Numbered from the stretch's first letter, positions 18,529-26,985 are shown. The stretch: 64,000 nucleotides of DNA from Burkholderiaceae bacterium (GCA_024235955.1 JACKLJ010000001.1:1659501-1723500); one strand, 5' to 3'. The notes: a model not told the origin generated them from the letters alone. Program-made: numbers and translations.

Positions 18529-18626
18529 CTGGCGGGCCTTCCCCTCTCTGCGGGGGGCAATGCCGGAGGCCGGTACAAGCCCGTCCTCGGCGTTCGCTGG
18601 ATTGGCCTGCTCCGCGGCCTTTCGGT
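18529..18626 (+). repeat. 100-bp post-stop repeat, copy 2
   Basis: Begins about 20 bp after the uraH stop: CCCC...GGGGGGCA hairpin, GCCGGTACAAGCCCG, then TTGGCCTGCTCCGCGGCC. Same order of blocks as the copies at 16332 (minus) and 56726 (plus). Confidence 0.75.
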
Positions 18627-18675
18627 GGCTTGATCCTCTCGCCACATACTGCGCTCACTTTTTTGCCGCCTTGCC

Positions 18676-19482
18676 GTGTCCGACCTCGACCAGCTTCTTG
18701 ACCACCTGCGCGCCGCTCCGGTGGTGCTGGTGACGGTGGTGCGCGCCGAGGGCTCGGTGCCGCGCGAGCCGGGGGCCTGGATGGCGGTGCAGGGCGGGCG
18801 GTTGTTCGGCACCATCGGCGGTGGACGACTGGAGCACGAAGCGATTGCGTTAGCCAATGGCGGCCAACTGGCGCTTCCGCGCGAGCAGCGCTTCGCCCTG
18901 GGGCCGAGCCTGGGTCAGTGCTGCGGTGGCGTGGTGTGGCTGCGCTTCGAGGCCATCGACGCCAGCCAGTCCGAAGCCTTGCGCGCCCGGCTGGCCGAGG
19001 CCGCCACGCCGGTGGCGCTGTTCGGCGGCGGCCATGTGGGGCGGGCGCTGGTGCGGCTGGCGGCCGAGCTGCCCTGGCGCGTGCACTGGATCGACAGCCG
19101 CGACGAGGTGTTTCCCGAGAGCGTGCCCGCCAACGTGCGCTGCGAGCATTCCGACCCGGTGCAGGCCGCAGTGGCCACGCTGGCGCCGGGCAGCCTGGTG
19201 GCGGTGATGAGCTTCAGCCACGCGGAAGACCTGGACATCATGGCCGCCTGCCTGGCGCGCCAGCGCGCGCAGGGCGATCTGCCCTACATCGGGCTGATCG
19301 GCAGCGCCACCAAGTGGGCCACCTTCCGCAAGCGCCTGACGGCGCGCGGCTTCACCGAGGCAGAACTGGCGCAGGTGGTGTGCCCCATCGGCGTGCCGGG
19401 CATCGCGGGCAAGCAACCGGCGGTGGTGGCGCTGGCGGTGGCGGCGCAACTGCTGCAGCAGGGCACCGACAAGAGGACATAA
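18676..19482 (+). CDS. xdhC: Xanthine dehydrogenase accessory protein XdhC
   Basis: A 268-residue protein of the XdhC/CoxI family, which binds and inserts sulfurated molybdenum cofactor into xanthine dehydrogenase. The N-terminal domain has RAEGSVPREPGAWMAV and TIGGGRLEHEAI; the C-terminal Rossmann domain has VALFGGGHVGRALV and ends IAGKQPAVVALAVAAQ. The likely start is GTG at 18676; no strong ribosome-binding site is visible. The xdhAB enzyme genes are not in this window. Confidence 0.9.
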   Translation: MSDLDQLLDHLRAAPVVLVTVVRAEGSVPREPGAWMAVQGGRLFGTIGGGRLEHEAIALANGGQLALPREQRFALGPSLGQCCGGVVWLRFEAIDASQSEALRARLAEAATPVALFGGGHVGRALVRLAAELPWRVHWIDSRDEVFPESVPANVRCEHSDPVQAAVATLAPGSLVAVMSFSHAEDLDIMAACLARQRAQGDLPYIGLIGSATKWATFRKRLTARGFTEAELAQVVCPIGVPGIAGKQPAVVALAVAAQLLQQGTDKRT

Positions 19483-19508
19483 AAAAGCCGCCTGGATCAG
19501 GCGGCTCT
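19482..19508 (-). terminator. Hairpin with T-tract for the minus-strand small gene
   Basis: Perfect 9-bp stem AGCCGCCTG / CAGGCGGCT (3-nt loop). On the minus strand it is followed by TTTTTTAT, so it fits a terminator for the gene at 19557-19715; it also lies directly after the xdhC stop and may act on both strands. Confidence 0.7.
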
Positions 19509-19509
19509 T

Positions 19510-19535
19510 GCGCAGGCAGCTACTGAATCAGTAGC
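19510..19535 (+). repeat. 60-bp repeat family, copy R3 (short)
   Basis: GCGCAGGCAGCTACTGAATCAGTAGC: only the right half of the family. The GCTACTG / CAGTAGC arms form an almost ideal hairpin here. Confidence 0.7.
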
Positions 19536-19556
19536 GACCTCGGGATGGGCCGAGGC

Positions 19557-19715
19557 TCAGCCCGAATGCGGGCGCTTGCCCGGGTTCTTCTTGCTGCGGG
19601 TGTGCGAGCCGCGCTCCAGGCTCAGGCGCTGGCCGATGCCCTGGGGCTTCACGGTGGAGCCCGGCAGCGGCTTGGTGGCCTTGCGCATGGCCTCGGTCAC
19701 GATCTTGTTGCCCAT
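19557..19715 (-). CDS. Small basic protein of unknown function (52 aa)
   Basis: A 52-residue ORF starting MGNKIVTEAMRKATKPLPG and ending KKNPGKRPHSG. It is rich in Lys/Arg/Gly without signal peptide or membrane span. AAAGGA lies about 10 nt before the ATG and a clear terminator follows at 19482-19508, which supports a real gene. No family is recognised. The reading frame extends upstream to 19997 but that part overlaps the puuD regulatory region. Confidence 0.55.
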   Translation of the reverse strand: MGNKIVTEAMRKATKPLPGSTVKPQGIGQRLSLERGSHTRSKKNPGKRPHSG

Positions 19716-19856
19716 GATGGGAGTGTCCTTTCGAAGGATGGTTTCTGGCGGAAAAACCGCTATTGTCGCCGAAGTAGGGCCCGACTGGCCAACTTGCGCA
19801 AGCGAAGGGCAATGCGGTGGCGGACGATCAGCAAACGGTTCGGTCATCCTTGGCAT

Positions 19857-19876
19857 TGAATACAGTTTTGTATACA
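19857..19876. promoter_or_regulatory. Tandem operator site 2 (before puuD)
   Basis: TGAATACA (19857-19864), spacer GTTT, TGTATACA (19869-19876), about 125 bp before the puuD start. It matches site 1 at 18092-18111 in half-site sequence, spacing and spacer, linking puuD to the same regulator as gntR/uraH. Confidence 0.7.
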
Positions 19877-19999
19877 CTTTGCCGGAATCGCAGCGGAGCA
19901 CGGCGCAGCGGGCCTGGGCGGCCCGGCTTGCAGACCGACGGCGCGATTCTTGCAAATGGCCTGCAGCGCCCGCGGTGGCACGCCAACTGGAGAGCACTT

Positions 20000-21208
20000 T
20001 TGGAAGCGTACCTACTGGATTGGGCCAATCTGCTGCTGCGCTGGCTGCACGTGATCGTGGCCATCGCCTGGATCGGCTCGTCGTTCTACTTCGTCTTTCT
20101 CGACAACAACCTGCTGGCCCCCACCGCCGAAGACCTGAAGAAGAAGGGCGTGGACGGCGCCATGTGGGCGGTGCACGGCGGCGGCTTCTACAACCCGCAG
20201 AAGTACATGGTGGCGCCGCAGGGCGGCATTATCGACAGCAAACTGCACTGGTTCTACTGGGAAAGCTATTCCACCTGGCTGTCCGGCTTCGCACTGTTCT
20301 CGGTGCTGTACCTGTGGAACGCCGGCACCTTCCTGGTCGACAGGCAGGTGCTTGACTGGTCACCCGTGGCCGCCGGCGTGACGGCCGTGGCCTTCCTGGT
20401 GGTGTTCTGGTTCGTGTACGACGCCATCTGCCGCGTGTTCGGCTTCCGCCAGAACGGCGAGCGCACCGTGGCGGGGCTGCTGATCGTGGTGGTGGGCTTC
20501 GCGGCGTGGCTGGCCTGCCACCTGTTCGCCGGGCGGGCGGCCTTCCTGATCGTCGGTGCCATGCTGGCCACCACGATGAGCGCCAACGTGTTCTTCTGGA
20601 TCATCCCGGGCCAGCGCAAGGTGGTGGACGCCATGACCAGCGGCAAGCCCTACGACCCGGAGAGCCTGGCCATCCATGGCAAGCGTGGCAAGCAGCGCAG
20701 CGTGCACAACACCTACTTCACGCTGCCGGTGCTGTTCGCCATGCTGAGCAACCATTACAGCTTTCTCTACAGCCACCCGCAGCACTGGCTGGTGCTGATG
20801 CTGATGATGCTGGCCGGCGCGCTGATCCGCCAGTTCTTCGTGCAGCGCCACGGCTGGCACCTGGGCCGCGCGGCCAACCCCTGGCCCTACGCGGCGGTGG
20901 GTGTGGCGGTGATCCTGGGCGTGATCGCCTGGATGAAGCCGGCCCCGGTGGCGCAGGCCGCCGCGCCCGCCAAGGTGGATTACGCCGCGCTGCAGCCGGT
21001 GGTGGCGCAGCGCTGCTACATGTGCCACGGCGAGGCGGTGCAGATGAAGGGCATCCGGCTCGATTCGCAGGAGGGCCTCACCGCCCACGCCCAGCAGGTC
21101 TACCAGCAGGTGGTGGTCGCCAAACTGATGCCGCTGAACAACGCCACCGGCATCACCGACACCGAGCGCGCGATGTTCGCGACCTGGTTCAACGGGCTGG
21201 GCAAGTAA
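20000..21208 (+). CDS. puuD: Membrane urate oxidase PuuD with cytochrome c domain
   Basis: Oxidises urate to 5-hydroxyisourate at the inner membrane, passing electrons to its fused cytochrome c. About 402 residues: seven to eight membrane spans (residues 1-310) with the conserved LLLRWLHVIVAIAWIGSSFYFV opening split by His residues, then a C-terminal haem domain with CYMCH (about residue 338) and a late Met ligand. The start is inferred as TTG at 20000 because GGAGAG lies 6 nt upstream and the family begins with ESYLLDWANLL-like sequence; the longer open frame upstream spans the operator. Confidence 0.9.
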   Translation: MEAYLLDWANLLLRWLHVIVAIAWIGSSFYFVFLDNNLLAPTAEDLKKKGVDGAMWAVHGGGFYNPQKYMVAPQGGIIDSKLHWFYWESYSTWLSGFALFSVLYLWNAGTFLVDRQVLDWSPVAAGVTAVAFLVVFWFVYDAICRVFGFRQNGERTVAGLLIVVVGFAAWLACHLFAGRAAFLIVGAMLATTMSANVFFWIIPGQRKVVDAMTSGKPYDPESLAIHGKRGKQRSVHNTYFTLPVLFAMLSNHYSFLYSHPQHWLVLMLMMLAGALIRQFFVQRHGWHLGRAANPWPYAAVGVAVILGVIAWMKPAPVAQAAAPAKVDYAALQPVVAQRCYMCHGEAVQMKGIRLDSQEGLTAHAQQVYQQVVVAKLMPLNNATGITDTERAMFATWFNGLGK

Positions 21209-21248
21209 AGGGCGGGGCCTGGTGCGCGCGCCCGGGCGGCGGCGCGCG

Positions 21249-21833
21249 TCAGCTTGCCGACGTGCGCACCGGCTGCACCAGCGCCAGCCGGCGCGTATGC
21301 GCCGGGGCCGGCAGCAGCGGCACGGCGCGCGCCACGCGCACGCAGTCGCGGATGTGCTGCTCGGCCAGGAACCTGAGCGCCGCATAGCCCAGTGCGCCGG
21401 ACACGATCTGCCCGGCCACCGGCACGTATTTGGCGGCCTGCGCGGCCGTCAGGCGCAGCCCCACCATGCGCGCGAAGCGCAGCACCAGCGGGCGGGTGAC
21501 CACGCGGCCGATGATGATGGAGCCAGCCATCGCCACGGCCTTGTGGATGCGCTCCTTCTCCTTGGCATCCAGCCGGTCGATCTGCGCGGACGAGAGGCCG
21601 AATTCCTCATTGATCCTGGGCAGCAACCCGGTGAGCAGGGCGGCGTCCACCGCCCAGTCGAGGCCCGGCAGCGGCACCGCGCCTGCCACGCCGGCCGTGA
21701 GGGCGCGGCGGTGCACCAGCTTGCGGCTGTGGGCCACAGCGGCCTGCAGGCGCGCATCGCCCGCGGCCAGTTCCATGGCGTCGGGCTGGCGCCGGGTGGC
21801 CTGGCGCAGCTTGTCCAGCATGGCGGGGGCCAT
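21249..21833 (-). CDS. EcsC/DUF697-like membrane-associated protein
   Basis: A 194-residue protein starting MAPAMLDKLRQATRR. Hydrophobic glycine-rich helices (ALTAGVAGAVPLPGLDWAVDAALL at residues about 45-70; GSIIIGRVVTRPLVL; VPVAGQIVSGALGYAALRF) resemble the EcsC/DUF697 type that accompanies small GTPase or stress proteins; the assignment is tentative. The ATG overlaps the stop of the upstream GlsB-like gene (TGATG), so the two are co-translated. Confidence 0.65.
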   Translation of the reverse strand: MAPAMLDKLRQATRRQPDAMELAAGDARLQAAVAHSRKLVHRRALTAGVAGAVPLPGLDWAVDAALLTGLLPRINEEFGLSSAQIDRLDAKEKERIHKAVAMAGSIIIGRVVTRPLVLRFARMVGLRLTAAQAAKYVPVAGQIVSGALGYAALRFLAEQHIRDCVRVARAVPLLPAPAHTRRLALVQPVRTSAS

Positions 21834-22081
21834 CAGCCTTTCTTGGTCACCATGCCGTAGATCCACAGCACGATGATGGCGCCGATGACCGAGGCAATCC
21901 AGCCTACCGGCTGGCCGGGCCCGTACAGGCCGAGCGCGGCGCCGCCGTAACCGGCCAGCAGCGCGCCCACGATGCCCAGGATGGTGGTCATGATGAACCC
22001 CATGGCCTGGGTGCCGGGCATGATGGCGCGGGCGATCAGGCCCACGACGAAGCCGACGATGATGGTGACGATGATGCCCAT
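21833..22081 (-). CDS. GlsB/YeaQ/YmgE family membrane protein
   Basis: An 82-residue protein with three hydrophobic segments and the family pattern GLIARAIMPG...GFIMTTILGIVGALLAGYGG. Members are small inner-membrane proteins often induced by stress; the old name 'transglycosylase-associated' does not imply enzymatic activity. First of a two-gene unit with the downstream 194-residue protein. Confidence 0.88.
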   Translation of the reverse strand: MGIIVTIIVGFVVGLIARAIMPGTQAMGFIMTTILGIVGALLAGYGGAALGLYGPGQPVGWIASVIGAIIVLWIYGMVTKKG

Positions 22082-22221
22082 GGCGATGCCTCTCCTGCGA
22101 ACGTGTTGAAAGCGCGCACTTTAGCGCGCCGCGTGGCTTTGGCGATGACACCGCCGCAATTCGCGGCCTCGGCCTACAAGCTTTGGTTTGCAGCGGGCAG
22201 CCCGGGGCTGTCCGGCCGCTG

Positions 22222-24408
22222 TCAGGCCTCGGTTTGCTCGATGGCTTCCAGCTCGCCGGACAGCGTCAGCCATTCTTCTTCCAGCGTCTCCAGCTCTTCG
22301 GCCAGGCGCTTGAGCTGGCGGCCGGCGTCGGCCAGTTCGGCCGGGGGCAGGGGCGTCTGCAGCTTGGCTTCCAGCGCGGCCTTCTGCGTGCCGATGGTTG
22401 CCATGCGTTCCTCGGCCTTGACCAGGGCGCGCTTGAGCGGGCGGGTGCGCTCGGCCAGCCCGGCGCGGCGCTGGGCCTGCAGGCGGCGCTGTTCGGCGGG
22501 GTTGAGGGCGGGTGCCTCGGCGGCCCTGGTCGAGGTATCTTTTGGGTCGCTGGCCGTTGCAGGGAGGGCGTCGCCAGCTATGGTTTCCGTAGTGCCTGTG
22601 CTGCCTTCGGCGCCTTCCAGCCGGGCGGCTTCGCGGCGGGCGCGGGCTTCATCCAGCAGGTAGCGCTGGTAGTCCTCCAGGTCGCCGTCGAAGGGCTGCA
22701 CGCCGCCTCGGGCGACCAGCCAGAACTCGTCGCACACGGCGCGCAGCAGGGCGCGGTCGTGGCTGACCAGCATCAGCGTGCCTTCGAACTCGTTCAGCGC
22801 CAGGGCCAGCGCCTCGCGCGTGGCCAGATCCAGGTGGTTGGTGGGTTCGTCCAGCAGCAGCAGGTTGGGGCGTTGCCACACGAGCATGGCCAGTACCAGA
22901 CGCGCCTTTTCGCCGCCGCTGAACTGGCCCACGGGCTGCGTGACCATTTCGCCCGGGAAGTTGAAGCTGCCCAGGAAGTTGCGCAGCTGCTGTTCGCGCG
23001 CACCTTCCGCGTTTTCCTGGCCTGTGGCGCGGGCCAGTCGCACCATGTGCTCCAGAGGCGTGCTGCCGGCGTGCAGCACGTCGAGCTCCTGCTGCGCGAA
23101 GTAGCCGATGGCCAGGCCCTTGCCTTCGGTCACGCGGCCGGCCAGCAGCGGCAGCTCGTGCGCGATGGTCTTCACGAAGGTGGATTTGCCCTGGCCGTTG
23201 GCGCCCAGGATGCCGATGCGCTGGCCCGCCAGCACGCTGCGGCCCACGCCGTGCAGGATCACGCGGTCGCCCAGCTGCACCCCCGGCGGCAGCTCGCTGC
23301 GCGCGGCGGCTTCTGCAGCCACGGCGGTGCTGGTGGCGAAGTCGTCGGCGTTGGGGTTTTCAGCGTCAAATGTGGCTCCAGTCCTTTCCTGGCTGCCGCC
23401 GCCAGCTATGGAATCCGTAGTGTTCGGGGCCTGGGCGGCGCGGTAGCCGAACACGCCGTAGGTCACCGTGAGCATGGGGTTGGGCAGGCTGGCGGGTTCG
23501 CGGAACTCGAACTGGAAGTCGGCTTCCAGCAGCACCGGCGCGATCTTCTCCATGCGTTCCAGCGCCTTGACGCGGCTCTGCGCCTGTTTGGCCTTGGTGG
23601 CCTTGGCCTTGAAGCGGTCGATGAACTTCTGCAGGTGGGCGATCTTGTCCTGCTGCTTGGCGTAGGCGGCCTGCTGCAGCTCGATCTGTTGGGCGCGCAG
23701 CTCCTCGAAGGCGCTGTAGTTGCCGCCGTAGCGGGTCAGGCGGCCCTGCTCGATGTGCAGCGTGACGCGCGTCACCGCGTCGAGGAACTCGCGGTCGTGG
23801 CTGATGACCACCAGCGTGCCGGGGTAGCGCGCCAGCCAGCCTTCCAGCCAGACCAGGGCGTCGAGGTCCAGGTGGTTGGTGGGCTCGTCCAGCAGCAGTA
23901 GGTCGCTCGGCGCCATCAGCGCGCGCGCCAGCTGCAGGCGCATGCGCCAGCCGCCGGAGAAGCTGTTCACCGGCCGCTGCAGCTCGGCCACCTGGAAGCC
24001 CAGGCCCAGGATCAGCGCCTGCGCGCGCGCGGTGGCGTCGTGCGCGCCGGCGTCGGCCAGGTCGCTGTGCGCCTGGGCGATCGCCATGCCGTCGCCACTG
24101 TGCTCTGCTTTCAGGAGCTGCTCGCGCAAGCTGGACAGTCGCTCATCGCCCGCCAGCACGAAATCGGTGGCGCTTTCCGTGGTTTCCGGCATGTGCTGGG
24201 CCACCTGGGCGATGCGCCAGCCGGCGGGCAGCGAGAACTCGCCGCCGTCCTCGTGCAGAGTGCCGTTCAGCAGCGCGAACAGGGTGGATTTGCCGGCGCC
24301 GTTGCGGCCCACCAGCCCGACCTTCTCGCCCGGGTGGATGGTGACGCTGGCGCCACCCAGCAGCACCTTGGCGCCGCGGCGCAGGGTGACGTTCTGCAGC
24401 TGGATCAT
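22222..24408 (-). CDS. ABC-F ATPase (YheS/Uup-like) carrying two repeat insertions
   Basis: A 728-residue soluble protein with two ABC domains and no membrane span. ABC1: GLVGRNGAGKST (about 30-41), SGGWRMR, LLLDEPTNHLD. ABC2: GILGANGQGKST (about 395-410), SGGEKAR, LLLDEPTNHLD. A coiled-coil C-terminus (about 640-725) follows. ABC-F proteins act on the ribosome as translation factors. Two repeat copies are inserted in frame: R5 in the segment after the inter-domain linker (residues about 328-350, NTTDSIAGGGSQERTG) and R4 between ABC2 and the coiled coil (about 605-619, ETIAGDALPATASD). The ATG overlaps the GNAT stop (ATGA). Confidence 0.93.
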   Translation of the reverse strand: MIQLQNVTLRRGAKVLLGGASVTIHPGEKVGLVGRNGAGKSTLFALLNGTLHEDGGEFSLPAGWRIAQVAQHMPETTESATDFVLAGDERLSSLREQLLKAEHSGDGMAIAQAHSDLADAGAHDATARAQALILGLGFQVAELQRPVNSFSGGWRMRLQLARALMAPSDLLLLDEPTNHLDLDALVWLEGWLARYPGTLVVISHDREFLDAVTRVTLHIEQGRLTRYGGNYSAFEELRAQQIELQQAAYAKQQDKIAHLQKFIDRFKAKATKAKQAQSRVKALERMEKIAPVLLEADFQFEFREPASLPNPMLTVTYGVFGYRAAQAPNTTDSIAGGGSQERTGATFDAENPNADDFATSTAVAAEAAARSELPPGVQLGDRVILHGVGRSVLAGQRIGILGANGQGKSTFVKTIAHELPLLAGRVTEGKGLAIGYFAQQELDVLHAGSTPLEHMVRLARATGQENAEGAREQQLRNFLGSFNFPGEMVTQPVGQFSGGEKARLVLAMLVWQRPNLLLLDEPTNHLDLATREALALALNEFEGTLMLVSHDRALLRAVCDEFWLVARGGVQPFDGDLEDYQRYLLDEARARREAARLEGAEGSTGTTETIAGDALPATASDPKDTSTRAAEAPALNPAEQRRLQAQRRAGLAERTRPLKRALVKAEERMATIGTQKAALEAKLQTPLPPAELADAGRQLKRLAEELETLEEEWLTLSGELEAIEQTEA
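22552..22594 (+). repeat. 60-bp repeat family, copy R4 (inside ABC-F)
   Basis: Diverged copy, GGCGTCGCCAGCTATGGTTT...GTAGTG, on the strand opposite to the gene. It is read as TTETIAGDALPA in the linker between ABC2 and the C-terminal coiled coil. Confidence 0.6.
23358..23422 (+). repeat. 60-bp repeat family, copy R5 (inside ABC-F)
   Basis: Full-length copy: GTCAAATGTGGCTCCAGTCC at the left, GCCGCCAGCTATGGAATCCG at the right. Opposite strand to the gene; read as NTTDSIAGGGSQERTGATFD. Confidence 0.75.
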
Positions 24409-24905
24409 GCGGTGGCGTCCTCGGCGTCGAGAGCGCGGCCCAGGTAGACGAGATCGGGGTTGGGATGGGTCTTGAAAGGCGGCACGGTGGCAAAGCCCAG
24501 CGCGCGGTACAGCGCCAGGCCGGATTCGTTGTGGTTCCAGGTGGACAGGCCGGCGCGGGCGTAGCCGGCCGCGCGCGCCTGCTGCAGCACGGCGTTCACC
24601 AGCGCGCGGCCCAGCCCGCGGCCGCGCCAGGCGGGCAGCAGGTAGAAGCGCTTGACCTCGCACAGGCTCGTCTCGCGCGTGGCGGCGAAGGCGCCGCAGC
24701 CCACGGCCTCGGCGCCCGACCAGGCCAGCACCACACCGCCGGTGGGCGCGCCGTAGCGGGCAGGCAGATCGGCCAGGTCGTTCCAGATCGAGCTGGTGGC
24801 GGGCTGGTCGAGGTCGGTGGCGGCGTAGCGGCGCAGCAGCGCCTCGAAGGCCGCCCAGTCCGCGGCGCCGGCGAGCGCGCGGAGGTCGATGGCGGGCGTG
24901 CTCAT
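24405..24905 (-). CDS. GNAT-family N-acetyltransferase
   Basis: A 166-residue acetyltransferase. The acetyl-CoA pyrophosphate loop is RGRGLGRALVNAVLQQAR (about residues 93-110), preceded by the beta-4 strand LCEVKRFYLLPAWRG and followed by LSTWNHNESGLALYRALGF. The substrate is unknown. The start overlaps the end of prmB by four bases (24902-24905), and the stop overlaps the ABC-F start, so it is embedded in a translationally coupled run. Confidence 0.85.
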   Translation of the reverse strand: MSTPAIDLRALAGAADWAAFEALLRRYAATDLDQPATSSIWNDLADLPARYGAPTGGVVLAWSGAEAVGCGAFAATRETSLCEVKRFYLLPAWRGRGLGRALVNAVLQQARAAGYARAGLSTWNHNESGLALYRALGFATVPPFKTHPNPDLVYLGRALDAEDATA

Positions 24906-25789
24906 GCCGTGGCGCCCGGCGCTGCGGCTACCAGGGCTTCGCGCGTGAGCAGCAGCACCTGGTCGCCGCCGGCGCTGGTGTCGAGCCACAGCGGCTCCAG
25001 CGCGGGGAAGGCGGCCTCGAAATGCGCGCGCTCGTGGCCGATTTCCAGCACCAGCACGGCGTCGTCGCTCATGCGCGCGGGGGCGCCCGCCAGCAGGTGG
25101 CGGACGAAGTCCATGCCGTCGTCCCCACCGGCCAGGGCCAGCGCAGGCTCGGCGCGGAATTCGGCCGGCAGCGCGGCCATGCTGGCGGCGTTGACGTAGG
25201 GCGGGTTGCAGAGGATCAGGTCGTAAGGGCCGGGGCAGGCGGCCAGGCCGTCGCTTTCAATCAGCCGTATGCGCTTGGCCAGGCCGTGGCGATCGACGTT
25301 GATGCGCGCCACGGCGAGCGCGTCGGCGCTAACGTCGGCGGCGTCGACCATCACGTCGGGCCAGGCCATGGCGGCCAGCACGGCCAGGCTGCCGTTGCCG
25401 GTGCACAGGTCCAGCACGTGGCGGGTGCGGTCGGAGAGCCATGGGTCGATGCTGCCGTCAGCCAGGCATTCGGCGATCAGGCTGCGCGGCACGATGGCGC
25501 GCTCGTCGACATAGAAGGGCACGCCCTGCAGCCAGGCTTCGCGCGTGAGGTAGGCCAGCGGCTGGCGCGTGGCGATGCGCGCTTCAAGAAGTGTAGCTGC
25601 CTGCGCCTGCTGCGCCTGGTTCAGCGGCTGATTCGATGCCTGATCGAGATCGGTGTCGAGCGGCAGGCCGAGCGCGTGCAGCACCAGCCAGGCGGCTTCG
25701 TCACGGGCGTTGGCGGTGCCGTGGCCGAAGCTCACACCGGCCGCCAGGAGCTGCTGCTCGGTGCGGCGAACCAGTTCCTGCAGGGTCAC
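24902..25789 (-). CDS. prmB: Ribosomal protein L3 glutamine methyltransferase
   Basis: A 295-residue class I SAM methyltransferase of the HemK/Prm group. The linker [30 protein letters not shown] is typical of PrmB rather than PrmC; the SAM motif is [16 protein letters not shown] and the catalytic motif NPPYVN, followed by [23 protein letters not shown]. The start is GTG at 25789, overlapping the dapE stop (GTGA). Repeat copy R6 is translated at residues about 51-69 ([16 protein letters not shown]), between the N-terminal helical domain and the linker. Confidence 0.9.
   Translation of the reverse strand: MTLQELVRRTEQQLLAAGVSFGHGTANARDEAAWLVLHALGLPLDTDLDQASNQPLNQAQQAQAATLLEARIATRQPLAYLTREAWLQGVPFYVDERAIVPRSLIAECLADGSIDPWLSDRTRHVLDLCTGNGSLAVLAAMAWPDVMVDAADVSADALAVARINVDRHGLAKRIRLIESDGLAACPGPYDLILCNPPYVNAASMAALPAEFRAEPALALAGGDDGMDFVRHLLAGAPARMSDDAVLVLEIGHERAHFEAAFPALEPLWLDTSAGGDQVLLLTREALVAAAPGATA
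25581..25635 (-). repeat. 60-bp repeat family, copy R6 (inside prmB)
   Basis: Plus-strand text GTAGCTGCCTGCGCCTGCTG is the reverse complement of the family core. It is on the same strand as prmB and read in the AQAA frame. Confidence 0.65.
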
Positions 25790-26964
25790 GATGGCTGGCC
25801 AGCCAGCTGCTCCAGCACTCGCCGGTAGATGTTCTTCAGCGGCTCGATGTCGGCCAGCGCGATGTGCTCGTCGATCTTGTGGATGCTGGCGTTGGGCGGG
25901 CCCAGCTCCACCACCTGGGGGCAGATCTGCGCGATGAAGCGGCCGTCGCTGGTGCCGCCGCTGGTGGAAAGCTCGGTTTCGACGCCGGTCTCGGCCAGGA
26001 TGGCCTGGCGCACGGCATCGACCAGCGTGCCCGGCGTGGTCAGGAACGGCAGGCCGCCCAGCGTCCATTGCAGCTCGTAGTCGAGGCCGTGGCGGTTCAG
26101 CACCTCTTCGACGCGGGCGCGCAGGCTTTCAGGGGTGGATTCGGTGCAGAAGCGGAAGTTGAAGTCCACCACCACGCTGCCCGGGATGATGTTGCTGGCG
26201 CCGGTGCCGCCGTGGATGTTGCTGACCTGCCAGCTGGTGGGCGGAAAGAACGCGTTGCCGCGGTCCCATTCGATGGCCACCAGCTCGGCCAGCGCAGGCG
26301 CCAGCTGGTGGATCGGGTTGCGCGCCAGCTGCGGGTAGGCGATGTGGCCCTGGATGCCCTTGACGCTGAGTTTGCCCGAAAGCGTGCCGCGCCGGCCGTT
26401 CTTGATCATGTCGCCGGTCTGGCGGACGCTGGTGGGCTCGCCGACGATGCAGAAATCGAGCTGCTCGCCGCGGTGCCTGAGGGCGTTGCACACCACCACG
26501 GTGCCGTCCACCGCCGGGCCTTCCTCGTCGCTGGTGAGCAGCAGGGCGATGTTCAGCGGAGCCTGGGGCTGCGCGGCCAGGAATTGCTCGCAGGCCACCA
26601 CGAAGGCGGCGATGGAGGTCTTCATGTCGCTGGCGCCGCGGCCGTAGAGCTTGCCGTCGCGCTCGGTGGGGGAGAACGGGTCGCTCGTCCACTGCTCCAG
26701 CGGGCCGGTGGGCACGACGTCGGTGTGGCCGGCGAACACTATGGTCTTGATAGCTGCCTGCGCCTGGCTGGAGCCGGTTGCAGGCCTTTTTGACCACAGA
26801 TTGCGGACCACACCGTCGGCCGGGCCGCTGTCGATGACTTCGCTCTGGAAGCCCAGCGGCGCCAGGCGCTCGCGGATCAGGTCGATGCAGCCGGCGTCCT
26901 CGGGCGTGACCGAGCGGCGCGCGATGAGGGCCTCGGCCAGGAGGCGCGTGTCGGAAGAGGGCAT
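25786..26964 (-). CDS. dapE: Succinyl-diaminopimelate desuccinylase
   Basis: Hydrolyses N-succinyl-LL-diaminopimelate in lysine and peptidoglycan synthesis. It has 392 residues, slightly longer than the usual 375-380. Zinc and catalytic motifs: [16 protein letters not shown] (about residues 77-92), [27 protein letters not shown], and the late histidine in [12 protein letters not shown]. Repeat copy R7 is translated directly before the first zinc motif (residues about 56-75: [18 protein letters not shown]), which explains the extra length. The stop overlaps the prmB GTG start. Confidence 0.96.
   Translation of the reverse strand: MPSSDTRLLAEALIARRSVTPEDAGCIDLIRERLAPLGFQSEVIDSGPADGVVRNLWSKRPATGSSQAQAAIKTIVFAGHTDVVPTGPLEQWTSDPFSPTERDGKLYGRGASDMKTSIAAFVVACEQFLAAQPQAPLNIALLLTSDEEGPAVDGTVVVCNALRHRGEQLDFCIVGEPTSVRQTGDMIKNGRRGTLSGKLSVKGIQGHIAYPQLARNPIHQLAPALAELVAIEWDRGNAFFPPTSWQVSNIHGGTGASNIIPGSVVVDFNFRFCTESTPESLRARVEEVLNRHGLDYELQWTLGGLPFLTTPGTLVDAVRQAILAETGVETELSTSGGTSDGRFIAQICPQVVELGPPNASIHKIDEHIALADIEPLKNIYRRVLEQLAGQPS
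26738..26797 (-). repeat. 60-bp repeat family, copy R7 (inside dapE)
   Basis: Full-length copy; minus-strand reading GTGGTCAAAAAGGCCTGCAA ... GGCGCAGGCAGCTATCAAG. Same strand as dapE and read in the AQAA frame. Confidence 0.8.
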
Positions 26965-26985
26965 GGGCGGACCGCGGCGCGTGGC

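Noticed and set aside
24090..24130. Further copy of the 60-bp repeat in the ABC-F N-terminal domain (TTTCAGGAGCTGCTCGCGC)
   Set aside because: Only weak resemblance to the reverse core; the encoded LREQLLKAEHSG could be native. Not counted.
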